Of a DNA stretch of 56,216 nucleotides, positions 8,491-17,924 are shown one piece after another. Made by a program: the position numbers and the translations under genes. Position 1 is the stretch's first letter, and each line of letters starts with the position of its first letter. The stretch comes from an uncultured Alistipes sp. (lineage in GTDB: Bacteria; Bacteroidota; Bacteroidia; Bacteroidales; Rikenellaceae): positions 1-56,216 of the forward strand of contig UQNV01000010.1 in assembly GCA_900542505.1 (NCBI GenBank), read 5' to 3'. Under the pieces are notes generated by a model. That model was not told the origin of the DNA. It did not search any database and worked only from the letters and a program-made list of their open reading frames with translations.

Positions 8491-10077
8491 TCACAGGTCG
8501 AAGTTGCGGCGGATAATCTCGCGCATGCGCGGATTGGCCTCGTCCGTATCGCCGAACTCCGCGCGCAGACGCAGCAGTTCGCGCTTCATGGCACGGATAA
8601 CCTCCGCGTAGGCCGGGTCGCCATAGGCGTTGCGGTTCTCGTGGGGGTCACGCTCCAAATCGTAGAACTCCCACGAAGGCTGCGACACGAAGGTGTCGGA
8701 ACCCGTCATGCCGAGGCGGTCGCCGTAGACGAAGAGCAGCTTGTAGCGGTCGTTCCGCACGCCGATATGGGCCGGGCGGATGTCGTGCTGCGTCCAGTAA
8801 CGGTAATACATGCTCGTCCGCCAGCCGTCGGGAGTTTCGCCCCGAAGGTTCGCGCGGAAGCTGCGCCCCTGGGCCCCATCGGGCGCCTCGGCCGAGGCAT
8901 AATCGGCCAGCAGCGAGGCGAAATCGATGTTGAGAATGATGTCGTCGTTGCGCGTACCGGCCGGAATCTCGCGCGGATAGCGAACCACAAAGGGCATGCG
9001 CAGCGACTCCTCGTAGAAGAGCCGTTTGTCGAAAAATCCGTGCTCGCCGAGGAAATAGCCCTGGTCCGAGACGTAAATCACCACCGTATTCTCGGCCAGG
9101 CCCTCGCGGTCGAGCATCTCGAGCAGGCGGCCGATGTTGTCGTCAATCGTGGCGCCGCAGCGCAGATAGTCGCGGATGAGCTTCTGGTAGATTTTCCGCC
9201 GTGCGGCAATGCTGTCGAGCCCCTCGCGCGTGAAGGGCAACTCGGGATAGCGGCACCACCACCCTTCGGGGTCACGCGAGGCGGTCTCCCAGCGCCAGGC
9301 CAGATTCTCGAGCTGCTGCCCGGGGAAGGTCCGCCCCGAGGCCTCGGGGCCGAACTCCAGCAGATTGGCCGGTTCGGGGAAGGTCACCCCGTCGTAGAGG
9401 TGGCGGTTGCGTTCGGGAAAGTCCCACGGTTCGTGCGTCGCCTTGAAGTGGCAGCACATCAGGAACGGACGGCTCTTGTCGCGCTGCTCTATCCAGGCAA
9501 TGGCCTTGTCGGCGACCAGGTCGGTCGAGAATCCGCGCTCCTGACGTCCGCTGCGCCCTTCGGTATCGTCGACCCATCCGTCGGCGGTCTTGAACAGCGG
9601 GTCGACATACTCGCCCTGGTCGTGGAAGACGCTGAAGAAGTCGAATCCCGAGGGCTTGGTCTTGAGGTGCCACTTGCCCACGAGCGCCGTCTGATAGCCC
9701 GCCGCGCGGAGCCGCTGCGCAATGTTGTCGTGCGCCGGGTCGAGGGCGTCGTCGAGCGTATAGACCCCGTTGCGGTGGCTGTACTGCCCCGTCATGATGG
9801 CAGCCCGGCTCGGGACCGAGATGGAGTTGGTGCAGAAGCAGTTGTCGAGCACGCAGCCTTCGGCGGCAAGGCGGGCGATGTGCCCGTTGCGGACATAGGG
9901 GGCAAGGATTCCGCCGTATATGCCCCAGCTCTGCGACGTATGGTCGTCGGAGAGGATGAAGAGGATGTTGGGCCGCGCATCGGGTTCCGGAGCCGCAGCA
10001 GGCCCGGCCGCCACAGCTGCCGTCGGCGCAAGGCAAGAGGAGGCCGCACACAGGCCGAGAAGCGATTTGTTCGTCAT
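8491..10077 (-). CDS. Secreted S1-family sulfatase (Ser-type formylglycine)
   Basis: A 528-residue sulfatase that hydrolyses a sulfate ester, expected in the periplasm or outside the membrane. The N-terminal signal region is hydrophobic (about 5-24); ASSC at 12-15 could be a weak lipobox, but signal peptidase I cleavage is also possible. Metal ligands appear at Asp44-Asp45 (LSDDH). The formylglycine site is Ser87 in SVPSR, followed by AAIMTGQYSHRNGV, so maturation would need an anaerobic sulfatase-maturating enzyme, which is not encoded here. VGKWHLK and the C-terminal YDLERDPHE are typical. The overall pattern suggests the S1_11-like group acting on 6-sulfated GlcNAc, but this is a guess. 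It lies 129 nt after folD in the same direction, behind a hairpin, so it may not be part of the purine transcript. Confidence 0.9.
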   Translation of the reverse strand: MTNKSLLGLCAASSCLAPTAAVAAGPAAAPEPDARPNILFILSDDHTSQSWGIYGGILAPYVRNGHIARLAAEGCVLDNCFCTNSISVPSRAAIMTGQYSHRNGVYTLDDALDPAHDNIAQRLRAAGYQTALVGKWHLKTKPSGFDFFSVFHDQGEYVDPLFKTADGWVDDTEGRSGRQERGFSTDLVADKAIAWIEQRDKSRPFLMCCHFKATHEPWDFPERNRHLYDGVTFPEPANLLEFGPEASGRTFPGQQLENLAWRWETASRDPEGWWCRYPELPFTREGLDSIAARRKIYQKLIRDYLRCGATIDDNIGRLLEMLDREGLAENTVVIYVSDQGYFLGEHGFFDKRLFYEESLRMPFVVRYPREIPAGTRNDDIILNIDFASLLADYASAEAPDGAQGRSFRANLRGETPDGWRTSMYYRYWTQHDIRPAHIGVRNDRYKLLFVYGDRLGMTGSDTFVSQPSWEFYDLERDPHENRNAYGDPAYAEVIRAMKRELLRLRAEFGDTDEANPRMREIIRRNFDL

Positions 10078-10141
10078 GGTGTTCGTCGGGTTCAGGTTTG
10101 TAGGATACGGGCCGGATGCGGGGGCTGCCGGCCATACGCAA

Positions 10142-10182
10142 CCGGATGCCGCCGGAGGAGATTCCCCGCCGACGGCATCCGG
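10142..10182 (-). terminator. Hairpin between folD and the sulfatase gene
   Basis: CCGGATGCCG (10142-10151) and CGGCATCCGG (10173-10182) form a perfect 10-bp stem. No U-tract follows on the minus strand, so it may be a weak terminator or an RNA-stabilising end of the purine operon. Confidence 0.55.
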
Positions 10183-10206
10183 AAGAAGAGGGTTCGCCCG
10201 CGGGTG

Positions 10207-11058
10207 TTACCTCGTCTGGCGACGGAGGAAGCACTCGATGGTATTCTCCATCAGGCAGCAGATGGTCATGGGACCCACGCCGCCCGGCACCGGAGTGATG
10301 ACCGAGGCCTTGGGTTCGATGGCCGCAAAGTCGACGTCGCCGCACAGCTTGCCCGTTTCGGGGTCGCGGTTCACACCCACGTCGATGACCACCGCACCGT
10401 CGGCAACCATGCCGGCCGTCACGAATTTCGGGCGGCCGATGGCCACTACCAGAATCTCCGCCTGGCGCGTCACCTCCGCAAGGTTGCGCGTACGGCTGTG
10501 GGTCATCGTCACCGTGGCGTTCTCGTCGAGCAGCAGCTTCGAGACGGGAAGGCCCACGATGTTGCTGCGGCCGATGACCACGGCACGCTTGCCCGTGAGC
10601 TCCACGCCGGCGGCCTTCAGCATCTTGATGATGCCCTTGGGGGTGCAGGGAAGCGTGCAGGGCTGCTTCTGCCACAGGGCGGCAACGTTCAGGGGATGGA
10701 ATCCGTCGACATCCTTCGCCTTGTCGATGGCGGCAATCACCTTGTCCTCATCGATGTGTTTCGGCAGCGGCAGCTGCACCAGGATGCCGTCCACCTCGTC
10801 GTCGGCATTGAGCTCCGCAATGATGTCGAGCAGCTCCTGCTCCGAGATGGTATCGGGCTTGCGGATGGTGGTATTGCGAATCCCCACCTCGGCCGAGGCC
10901 TTCGCCTTGCCCGTCACATAGCTCACGCTGCCCGGGTCCTCGCCCACGAGAATCACCACCAGGTGGGGCACCCGTCCATATACGGCGGGAAAGCCCTTCA
11001 CCTTCTCCGCCATCTCGGCCTTCAGTCGGGCCGAAAGTTCTTTTCCGCTGATAATCAT
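10207..11058 (-). CDS. folD: Bifunctional methylenetetrahydrofolate dehydrogenase/cyclohydrolase FolD
   Basis: FolD interconverts 5,10-methylene-THF, 5,10-methenyl-THF and 10-formyl-THF in the cytoplasm. It supplies the formyl donor used by PurN and PurH. The 283-residue product shows the catalytic Tyr-x3-Lys segment (YVTGKAKA), VQLPLPKHID, the cofactor-binding GRSNIVGLPVSKLL, and the C-terminal VTPVPGGVGPMTICCLMENT. It is the last recognisable purine-related gene of the operon, 57 nt after purD, which fits its role in formyl supply. Confidence 0.97.
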   Translation of the reverse strand: MIISGKELSARLKAEMAEKVKGFPAVYGRVPHLVVILVGEDPGSVSYVTGKAKASAEVGIRNTTIRKPDTISEQELLDIIAELNADDEVDGILVQLPLPKHIDEDKVIAAIDKAKDVDGFHPLNVAALWQKQPCTLPCTPKGIIKMLKAAGVELTGKRAVVIGRSNIVGLPVSKLLLDENATVTMTHSRTRNLAEVTRQAEILVVAIGRPKFVTAGMVADGAVVIDVGVNRDPETGKLCGDVDFAAIEPKASVITPVPGGVGPMTICCLMENTIECFLRRQTR

Positions 11059-11115
11059 GCTGTCAATCAGGTTGTTCGTTCGTCGTTGTTCGGTATCTGT
11101 CTCTGCAGGCCGCTA

Positions 11116-12363
11116 CTACTTGCTGAGCGCCCAGTGGCCGATGTCGGTACGGTGGAAAAGGTTGTCGCACTCGATGCGGGCCACATCCTCCAGCGCCCGC
11201 TTGCGCGCCTCGGAGAGCGTCGCCCCCTCGCCCACGACGAAGAGCACGCGGCCTCCGGCCGTCACCAGACGGTCGCCCTCCATGCGGGTGCCCATGTGGT
11301 AGACCTTGCCGTGCACGCGGTCGAGGCCCTTGATTTCATGCCCCTTCTCATAGCTGCCCGGATAGCCCTTCGAGGCAAGCACCACGCCCAGCGTGGCGAA
11401 GTCGTGCCACTCGAGCGTCGCCTCGCCGCCGTCGGCCACGGCGCAGAAGATGTCGACGATGTCGCTCTTCAGACGCGGCAGCACCACCTCGGTCTCGGGG
11501 TCGCCGAAACGGGCGTTGAACTCGATGACCTTGATGCCCTGGGCCGTCTTCATCAGACCGCCGTAGAGTACTCCCGTGAAGGGACAGCCCTCCTGCACCA
11601 TCGCATCGGCCGTACGCTGCATGATGTTGCGCAGCGTGAACTCCTCGTCCTCGGCCGTGATGAAGGGCAGGGGCGAATAGGCTCCCATGCCGCCCGTATT
11701 GGGACCCTCGTCGCCGTCGAAGGCGCGCTTGTGGTCCTGAGCCAGCACCATGGGCCACACCTTGTGACCCGAGACGAAACACATGAACGAAAATTCGGGG
11801 CCCTCGAAGAAATCCTCGACGACGACCTTACCCTCGCCGAAACGGTCGTCGAGCAGCATCCCGCGCAGCGCCTCGTCGGCCTCCTCCATCGTGGAGGCAA
11901 TCACCACGCCCTTGCCGGCTGCCAGGCCGTCGTACTTGAGCACGGCAGGCAGCGGACGCGAGGCGACGTAGGCGCGCGCCTCTTCGTAGTCGGAGAAGGC
12001 GTGGAACCCGGCCGTCGGCACGCAATACTTGGCCATCAGCCGCTTGGCAAACTCCTTCGAGGATTCGATGCGCGCGGCAGCCTGCGTCGGACCGAAGATG
12101 CGCAGCCCCGCAGCGCGGAAGACATCGACCACACCGGCGGCCAACGCCACCTCGGGACCGACGACCGTAAGACCGATGCCCTCGGCAGCCGCAAAATCAC
12201 GCAGCCGCTCGACCTCCGTGTCGCGGATGTCGACGCACTCGGCCACGCGGGCGATGCCGGCATTGCCCGGTGCGCAGTAAATCTTTTCCACTTGTGCCGA
12301 ACGCGTCAGCGCATCGACGATGGCGTGCTCGCGGCCGCCGCTTCCTATTACCAGTACCTTCAT
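11116..12363 (-). CDS. purD: Phosphoribosylamine-glycine ligase PurD
   Basis: PurD catalyses step 2 of purine synthesis: phosphoribosylamine + glycine + ATP to GAR. The 415-residue length is normal. It has the N-terminal Rossmann-like start MKVLVIGSGGREHAI, an ATP-grasp core (LKYDGLAAGKGVVIA; NTGGMGAYSP), the metal-binding EFNARFGDPETEV, and a C-terminal domain with AGGRVLFVVGEG. The start is ATG 12363, 48 nt after purH. Confidence 0.98.
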   Translation of the reverse strand: MKVLVIGSGGREHAIVDALTRSAQVEKIYCAPGNAGIARVAECVDIRDTEVERLRDFAAAEGIGLTVVGPEVALAAGVVDVFRAAGLRIFGPTQAAARIESSKEFAKRLMAKYCVPTAGFHAFSDYEEARAYVASRPLPAVLKYDGLAAGKGVVIASTMEEADEALRGMLLDDRFGEGKVVVEDFFEGPEFSFMCFVSGHKVWPMVLAQDHKRAFDGDEGPNTGGMGAYSPLPFITAEDEEFTLRNIMQRTADAMVQEGCPFTGVLYGGLMKTAQGIKVIEFNARFGDPETEVVLPRLKSDIVDIFCAVADGGEATLEWHDFATLGVVLASKGYPGSYEKGHEIKGLDRVHGKVYHMGTRMEGDRLVTAGGRVLFVVGEGATLSEARKRALEDVARIECDNLFHRTDIGHWALSK

Positions 12364-12411
12364 ATGCGAACGGTTGTTTGTATCGTAATCGTAATGCGGT
12401 AGGGTTCCGAA

Positions 12412-13941
12412 TCAATGCTTGAAATGGCGCTCGCCCGTGAAACACATGGCAATGCCCTTCTCGTCGGCCTTGCGGATGGAGTCCTCGTCGCGGACCGAGC
12501 CGCCCGGCTGGACGATGGCCGTCACGCCGTACTCGGAAGCCAGCGCCACGCAGTCGTCGAAGGGGAAGAAACCGTCCGAAGCGAGCACCAGCCCCTCGGT
12601 CACACCGGCCGCACGCGCCTGCTTGAGGGCGATTTCGGCCGAGCCGATGCGGTTCATCTGGCCGGCACCCACACCCAGCGTGCGTCCGTCCTTCACCGCC
12701 ACGATGGCGTTCGACTTCACATGCTTGACGATGCGCCAGCCGAAGTTCAGGTCCTCCATCTGCTCGGGGGCGGGCTGCGCCTTCGTCACGCACATCGAGG
12801 CCTCGACCTGCTTGGTCTCCAGGTCGAGGTCCTGCACCAGCAGACCGCCGTTCACGCTCACGTACTGCTTGCGGTCCACATCGCCGCGCGTCATGTCGAC
12901 CTCGAGCAGACGCAGGTTCTTCTTCGTGCGGAGCACCTCCAGCGCCTCGTCGGTGAACGACGGGGCCATGATGATTTCGAGGAAGATGGGCTTCATCAGC
13001 TCAGCCGCCTCACGCGTCACGGGACGGTTCGTCGCCACGATACCGCCGAAAATCGACACCTTGTCGGCCTCGTAGGCCTTCGTCCACGCCTCGACCACGT
13101 CGCGGCCCGTAGCGGCGCCGCAGGGGTTCATGTGCTTCAGCCCCACGCAGAACGGCTCGTCGAACTCGCGCACGATGCAGAGCGCCGCGTTGGCATCCTG
13201 GATGTTGTTGTACGAAAGCTCCTTGCCGTTGAGCTGACGGGCGAAGGCCAGCGAATAGGGAACCTGTTTCTCCTCGCGGTAGAACTTGGCGGCCTGGTGG
13301 GGATTCTCGCCGTAGCGCAGCGACTGCACCAGGTCGAACTCGAGGAAGAGCTTCTCGTTGAGCCCCGCCTGGGCACGCATGTAGGTGGCAATCATCGCAT
13401 CGTACTCGGCCGTGTGCGTATAGGCCTTGGCCGAGAGGCGCAGGCGCGTTTCACGACGCGTCTTGCCCTCCGCACGCAGTTCGTCGAGCACCGGGGCATA
13501 GTCGGCCGGGTCGCACACGACCGTCACGTCGGCCCAGTTCTTGGCCGCCGAACGCAGCATCGACGGACCGCCGATGTCGATGTTCTCGATGGCGTCCTCC
13601 ATCTTCACGTCGGGTTTGGCAATGGTCTGACGGAAGGGATAGAGGTTGACGCAAACCATGTCGATGAATTCGATGCCGTTCTCCTTGAGCGCCGCCAGGT
13701 GCGACGGGTCGTCGCGGCGGGCCAGCAGACCTCCGTGTACCTTGGGATGGAGCGTCTTCACGCGGCCGTCGCAGATTTCGGGGAAACCCGTCACGTCGCT
13801 GATGTTGATTACCTCGACACCGCTCTCAAGGAGCAGTTTCATCGTGCCGCCCGTGGCGATAACCTCCCAGCCGAGGCTCCGCAGTCCCCGGGCGAAATCG
13901 ACCACGCCGGTCTTGTCGCTTACGCTGATTAATGCTCGCAT
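12412..13941 (-). CDS. purH: Bifunctional AICAR transformylase/IMP cyclohydrolase PurH
   Basis: PurH catalyses the last two steps to IMP: formylation of AICAR with 10-formyl-THF, then ring closure. The 509-residue protein has the N-terminal MGS-like cyclohydrolase domain (ALISVSDKTG, GGTMKLL, KTLHPKVHGGLLAR) and the C-terminal transformylase domain with LRYGENPHQ, KHMNPCG and SDGFFPFDD. It lies 122 nt after purN; the gap contains an A-rich initiation region and no clear promoter. Confidence 0.98.
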   Translation of the reverse strand: MRALISVSDKTGVVDFARGLRSLGWEVIATGGTMKLLLESGVEVINISDVTGFPEICDGRVKTLHPKVHGGLLARRDDPSHLAALKENGIEFIDMVCVNLYPFRQTIAKPDVKMEDAIENIDIGGPSMLRSAAKNWADVTVVCDPADYAPVLDELRAEGKTRRETRLRLSAKAYTHTAEYDAMIATYMRAQAGLNEKLFLEFDLVQSLRYGENPHQAAKFYREEKQVPYSLAFARQLNGKELSYNNIQDANAALCIVREFDEPFCVGLKHMNPCGAATGRDVVEAWTKAYEADKVSIFGGIVATNRPVTREAAELMKPIFLEIIMAPSFTDEALEVLRTKKNLRLLEVDMTRGDVDRKQYVSVNGGLLVQDLDLETKQVEASMCVTKAQPAPEQMEDLNFGWRIVKHVKSNAIVAVKDGRTLGVGAGQMNRIGSAEIALKQARAAGVTEGLVLASDGFFPFDDCVALASEYGVTAIVQPGGSVRDEDSIRKADEKGIAMCFTGERHFKH

Positions 13942-14063
13942 ATCGTTTCTATCGTTTGTTTTGTTTGTTGTTTTTCAATAGCAATGGCGCGCAGCCTTCT
14001 GCACGCACTCACGAAGAGCGTCACACCGCCGCAGCGGGACAACGCTCCGCACGCCGGCGGTCC

Positions 14064-14630
14064 TCATCTCCCGAGCAGACGGGCGATGGTCTCGACATAG
14101 AGCGGATGCTCCACGGCATGGATTTTCGCCTCCAGCTCGGCCAAATCCCGACCTTCGTAGGCGAAGGCGCGCTGCGCGACAATGCGTCCGCCGTCGAGCG
14201 TCGCATCGACCCAGTGAATCGTCACACCGAAGACCTTGACACCATAGTCGAACGCCTGCTCGATGGCATGCGCCCCCGGGAAGGCCGGCAGCAGCGAAGG
14301 ATGGAGGTTGACCATCCGCCCGCCGTAGGCCCCGAGCAGCGTCTCGCCCACGATGCGCATGTAGCCGGCCAGGCAGACCAGCTCCACCCCCGCTTCGTCG
14401 AGCCGCCGGACGATTTCACGCTCGAAATCGGCCTTCGAGGCGAACTCCTTGGGCGAAAAGACGTAGCTTGCGACGCCGTGCGCCGCGGCCCGCCCGATGA
14501 CCCGGGCTCCGGGCCGGTCGCAGACCAGCAATGCCACCTCGGCCTGCAGCACACCCGTGTCGCAGGCCGTGGCTATAGCCTCGAAGTTGGAGCCGTTGCC
14601 GCTGGCGAAGACCGCAATCCGATGCTTCAT
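14064..14630 (-). CDS. purN: Phosphoribosylglycinamide formyltransferase PurN
   Basis: PurN transfers a formyl group from 10-formyl-THF to GAR (step 3). The 188-residue protein shows ASGNGSNFEAI for phosphate binding and the catalytic NLHPSLLPAFPG (Asn and His), followed by the catalytic Asp in WVDATLDGG, matching E. coli Asn106/His108/Asp144. It starts 4 nt after the purM stop, which implies translational coupling. This folate-dependent enzyme means a PurT-type formate route is not needed. Confidence 0.97.
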   Translation of the reverse strand: MKHRIAVFASGNGSNFEAIATACDTGVLQAEVALLVCDRPGARVIGRAAAHGVASYVFSPKEFASKADFEREIVRRLDEAGVELVCLAGYMRIVGETLLGAYGGRMVNLHPSLLPAFPGAHAIEQAFDYGVKVFGVTIHWVDATLDGGRIVAQRAFAYEGRDLAELEAKIHAVEHPLYVETIARLLGR

Positions 14631-14634
14631 GACG

Positions 14635-15660
14635 CTACCGGATGACGACCCCTTCGGTGTCGGTCACACGGCCGATGACCGAGGCCTTCTCGCCTGCGGC
14701 CGTCAGGATGTCGATGGCCCGCTGCGCCTCCGATGCATCGAGCGCGATGACCATGCCGATACCCATGTTGAAGATGTTGAACATCTCGCGGTGAGGCACC
14801 TTGCCGTACTTCTCGAGGAAGCGGAAGACGGGGAGAATCTCCCACGTACCCTCCTCGATTTCGAGTCCCTGCCCGTCGTGCAGGATGCGGGGAATGTTCT
14901 CGTCGAAACCGCCGCCCGTGATGTGGCTGATGCCGTGCACGTCGCAGTTGCGGATGACCTCCAGCACCTGCTTCACATAGATTTTCGTCGGCGTGAGCAG
15001 CACCTCGCCCAGCAGACTGTTCGACAGCTCGGGATAGACCTTGTGGAGGTCGAACGAGTTGTCGGCCACGATTTTGCGCACCAGGCTGAAGCCGTTCGAG
15101 TGCACACCGCTCGAAGCGATGCCCACCAGCACGTCGCCCGCCTTGACCTTCGAACCGTCGATGAGCTTCGACTTCTCGACCACACCCACCGTGAAGCCGG
15201 CGATGTCGTACTCGCCGTCGGCATACATGCCCGGCATCTCGGCCGTCTCGCCGCCGACCAGAGCGGCACCCGCCTGACGGCAGCCCTCGGCCACACCGGC
15301 CACGATGGCCTCGATTTTACGCGGTTCGTTGTGTCCCACGGCCACGTAGTCGAGGAACAGCAGCGGTTCGGCGCCCTGCGCCAGCACGTCGTTGACGCAC
15401 ATCGCCACGGCATCGATGCCGATGGTGTCGTGCTTGTCCATCTCGAAGGCCAGCTTGAGCTTCGTGCCCACGCCGTCCGTGCCGCTGACCAGCACCGGCT
15501 CCTTCACGCCGAGCGACGCCAGGTCGAACATACCGCCGAAGGCGCCGATATTACCCATCGTACCCGGGCGCGAGGTCGATGCCACATGCTTCTTGATGCG
15601 CCGCACCACTTCGTATCCGGCTTCGAGATTCACGCCGGCCTTTTCATAGGATTGAGCCAT
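14635..15660 (-). CDS. purM: Phosphoribosylformylglycinamidine cyclo-ligase PurM (AIR synthetase)
   Basis: PurM closes the imidazole ring of FGAM using ATP to give AIR (step 5). The 341-residue length is normal. Motifs include the N-terminal [52 protein letters not shown] and [13 protein letters not shown], which form the PurM/PurL-superfamily ATP site. It starts 42 nt after the purF stop in the purine operon. Confidence 0.97.
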   Translation of the reverse strand: MAQSYEKAGVNLEAGYEVVRRIKKHVASTSRPGTMGNIGAFGGMFDLASLGVKEPVLVSGTDGVGTKLKLAFEMDKHDTIGIDAVAMCVNDVLAQGAEPLLFLDYVAVGHNEPRKIEAIVAGVAEGCRQAGAALVGGETAEMPGMYADGEYDIAGFTVGVVEKSKLIDGSKVKAGDVLVGIASSGVHSNGFSLVRKIVADNSFDLHKVYPELSNSLLGEVLLTPTKIYVKQVLEVIRNCDVHGISHITGGGFDENIPRILHDGQGLEIEEGTWEILPVFRFLEKYGKVPHREMFNIFNMGIGMVIALDASEAQRAIDILTAAGEKASVIGRVTDTEGVVIR

Positions 15661-15702
15661 GAATTTATATGATTTTTAAGGTTCTTACTCCAAAATTATA
15701 GA

Positions 15703-17118
15703 TTACTTGCACTCCTTGTTGGCCTCCTCCACACGGCTGTAGAGCGCCGTGGGATAGTGTCCCGTGAAGCAGGCCATGCAGAGCTCCCGACGGTTGCCCG
15801 CACGGAGCAGCGACTCGGGCGAGAGGAACGCCAGCGAATCGGCCCCGATTTCGGCGCAGACGCCCGCACAGTCCTTACGCGCCGAGATGAGCTCCTCGTA
15901 GGTCGAGGTGTCGACCCCGTAGAAACAGGGGTTGGTCATCGCGGGGCTGGCAATGCGCACGTGCACCTCGGTGGCACCCGCCTGCTTGAGCATCGTCACG
16001 ATGCGGCGCGAGGTCGTGCCGCGCACAATCGAGTCGTCGACCAGCACCACGCGCTTCCCCTTGACGATGGTCCGCACGGCCGAGAGCTTCATCCGCACGC
16101 CCTTCTCGCGCAGCTCCTGCGAGGGCTGGATGAAGGTGCGGCCGATGTACTTGTTCTTGATAAGCCCCATCTCGTAGGGAAGGCCGCTCGCCTCGGCATA
16201 GCCCATCGCGGCGCTGAGGCTCGAATCGGGGACACCCACGACGATGTCGGCCTCGGCCGGCGCCTCGCCGAAGAGCAGACGGCCCGACTCCTTGCGGTAG
16301 GCGTGGACGTTGCACCCCTCGATATCGCTGTCGGGACGCGCGAAGTAGATGTACTCCATCGAACACATCTCGTGACGCTTGTACATCGAGTAGTCGCGGC
16401 TGCGGATGCCCTTTTCGTCGATGGTGACAATTTCACCCGGCTCGACGTCGCGCAGGAACTCGGCGCCGATGACGTCGAAGGCGCAGGTCTCGCTGCTGAG
16501 CACGTATCCGTCGCCCAGACGTCCGATGGAGAGGGGGCGCAGGCCGTACTTGTCGCGGCAGGCATAGATGCGGTTGCCCGTCATGATGAGGAAGGCGAAG
16601 GCTCCCTCGAGCATGTTCAGCGCATCGATAATCGAGAAGATGCGCGGACGGTCGTGGTAGCGGGTCTCCTTCTTGATGAGGTGGGCCAGGATTTCGCTGT
16701 CGGAGGTCGACTGGAAGAGGCTGCCCCGGTTCTCGAGGTAATCGCGCAGCAGCTGCGAGTTGACGATATTGCCGTTGTGCGCCAGGGCGAAGTCGCCCGA
16801 ATTGTGGCGGAACAGGAAGGGCTGGATGTTCTCCGAACCGCCGCCGCCCGATGTCGTATAGCGTACGTGGCCGATGGCCATGTCGCCCCGGAGCGTAGAG
16901 AGCTTCGACTCGTCGAACACTTCGGTCACAAGTCCGGCGCCCTTGATGCGGCGGAAATTCTTCTCCGCATCGACGGCAACGATTCCGGCTCCCTCCTGCC
17001 CGCGATGCTGCAGGGCATGGAGTCCGTAATAGGTCAGCGAGGCGGCGTTGGGCACTCCGAAGACGCCGAACACTCCGCACTCCTCGTGCAATTCACGGTC
17101 TTGTATCTTCCGTATCAT
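15703..17118 (-). CDS. purF: Amidophosphoribosyltransferase PurF (Fe-S, propeptide type)
   Basis: PurF commits PRPP and glutamine to purine synthesis. I chose ATG 17118, one base after the purC stop, over an in-frame GTG at 17127. From this start Cys14 (HEECGVFGVFG) follows a 13-residue propeptide; autocleavage would expose Cys as the N-terminal glutaminase nucleophile, as in Bacillus. The PRPP site is VVLVDDSIVRGTTSRR. Cysteines in HEMCSMEY, NPCFYGVD and CMACFTG correspond to the four [4Fe-4S] ligands of the B. subtilis enzyme, so this is probably the oxygen-labile, cluster-containing class rather than the E. coli class. Confidence 0.96.
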   Translation of the reverse strand: MIRKIQDRELHEECGVFGVFGVPNAASLTYYGLHALQHRGQEGAGIVAVDAEKNFRRIKGAGLVTEVFDESKLSTLRGDMAIGHVRYTTSGGGGSENIQPFLFRHNSGDFALAHNGNIVNSQLLRDYLENRGSLFQSTSDSEILAHLIKKETRYHDRPRIFSIIDALNMLEGAFAFLIMTGNRIYACRDKYGLRPLSIGRLGDGYVLSSETCAFDVIGAEFLRDVEPGEIVTIDEKGIRSRDYSMYKRHEMCSMEYIYFARPDSDIEGCNVHAYRKESGRLLFGEAPAEADIVVGVPDSSLSAAMGYAEASGLPYEMGLIKNKYIGRTFIQPSQELREKGVRMKLSAVRTIVKGKRVVLVDDSIVRGTTSRRIVTMLKQAGATEVHVRIASPAMTNPCFYGVDTSTYEELISARKDCAGVCAEIGADSLAFLSPESLLRAGNRRELCMACFTGHYPTALYSRVEEANKECK

Positions 17119-17119
17119 C

Positions 17120-17836
17120 TTATTCACATATTTTTTTCAGACGGGTCAGAATCTCTTCATAGGCTTCGCGCACGCGGCCCAGGTCGCGGCGGAAGCGGTC
17201 CTTGTCGAGCCGCTCGTTGGTGGTCATGTCCCACAGACGGCACGTATCGGGCGACACCTCGTCGGCCAGGATGATTTCGCCGTCGGACGTACGGCCGAAC
17301 TCCACCTTGAAATCCACGAGGTTGATGTTCATCTTGGCGAAAAGAGCCTTGAGCACCTCGTTGATGCGGGCCGCCATCCGGTAGATGCGGTCCAGCTCCT
17401 CGTAGGTCACGAGGCCCAGAGCCACGGCGTGGTAGTCGTTGATGAGCGGGTCGCCCAGCTCGTCGCGCTTGTAGCAGATGTCGTAAATCACGTTCGACGG
17501 CTTGGTGCCCTCCTCGATGCCGAGGCGCTGGGACATCGAACCGGCGATGATGTTGCGGACGATGACCTCCAGCGGAATAATCTCCACCCGACGGCACAGC
17601 TGCTCGCGTTCGTTGAGCGTGCGGACATAGTGCGTCTTGATACCCGCTTTGTGCAGCTCCTCGAAGATGAGCGTCGAGATGGCGTTGTTGAGCACGCCCT
17701 TGTTCTCGATGGTCGCCTTCTTGATGTTGTTGAACGCCGTCGCCGCATCCGTGTAACGGATGATGATGAGGTCGGGGTCATCCGTGCCGAAAACCTGCTT
17801 GGCCTTACCTTCGTAAAGCATTTCGAGCTTTTGCAT
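17120..17836 (-). CDS. purC: SAICAR synthetase PurC
   Basis: PurC joins aspartate to CAIR using ATP (step 8 in bacteria). The 238-residue protein shows the N-terminal [10 protein letters not shown], the [13 protein letters not shown] motif, and the conserved LVDFKVEFG and [11 protein letters not shown]. Length is typical of the single-domain bacterial enzyme. It precedes purF by one base, so the two are probably translationally coupled. Confidence 0.97.
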   Translation of the reverse strand: MQKLEMLYEGKAKQVFGTDDPDLIIIRYTDAATAFNNIKKATIENKGVLNNAISTLIFEELHKAGIKTHYVRTLNEREQLCRRVEIIPLEVIVRNIIAGSMSQRLGIEEGTKPSNVIYDICYKRDELGDPLINDYHAVALGLVTYEELDRIYRMAARINEVLKALFAKMNINLVDFKVEFGRTSDGEIILADEVSPDTCRLWDMTTNERLDKDRFRRDLGRVREAYEEILTRLKKICE

Positions 17837-17924
17837 GGAATCTATCTGATTTTCTGTTTCTTGTTGTTGTATTACCTTGTGTCCTGTCTTTCGGGAGAGG
17901 GCTGCAGCCCCACCCCCGCAGCCG

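Noticed and set aside
8641..12402. Other very long plus-strand frames opposite purine, GH92, SusC/SusD and carB genes (for example 17877-22424, 23908-26976, 40790-43759, 51768-53969)
   Set aside because: High GC at third codon positions removes stops on the antisense strand. All lie opposite well-recognised conserved genes and have His/Arg/Val-rich, domainless products.
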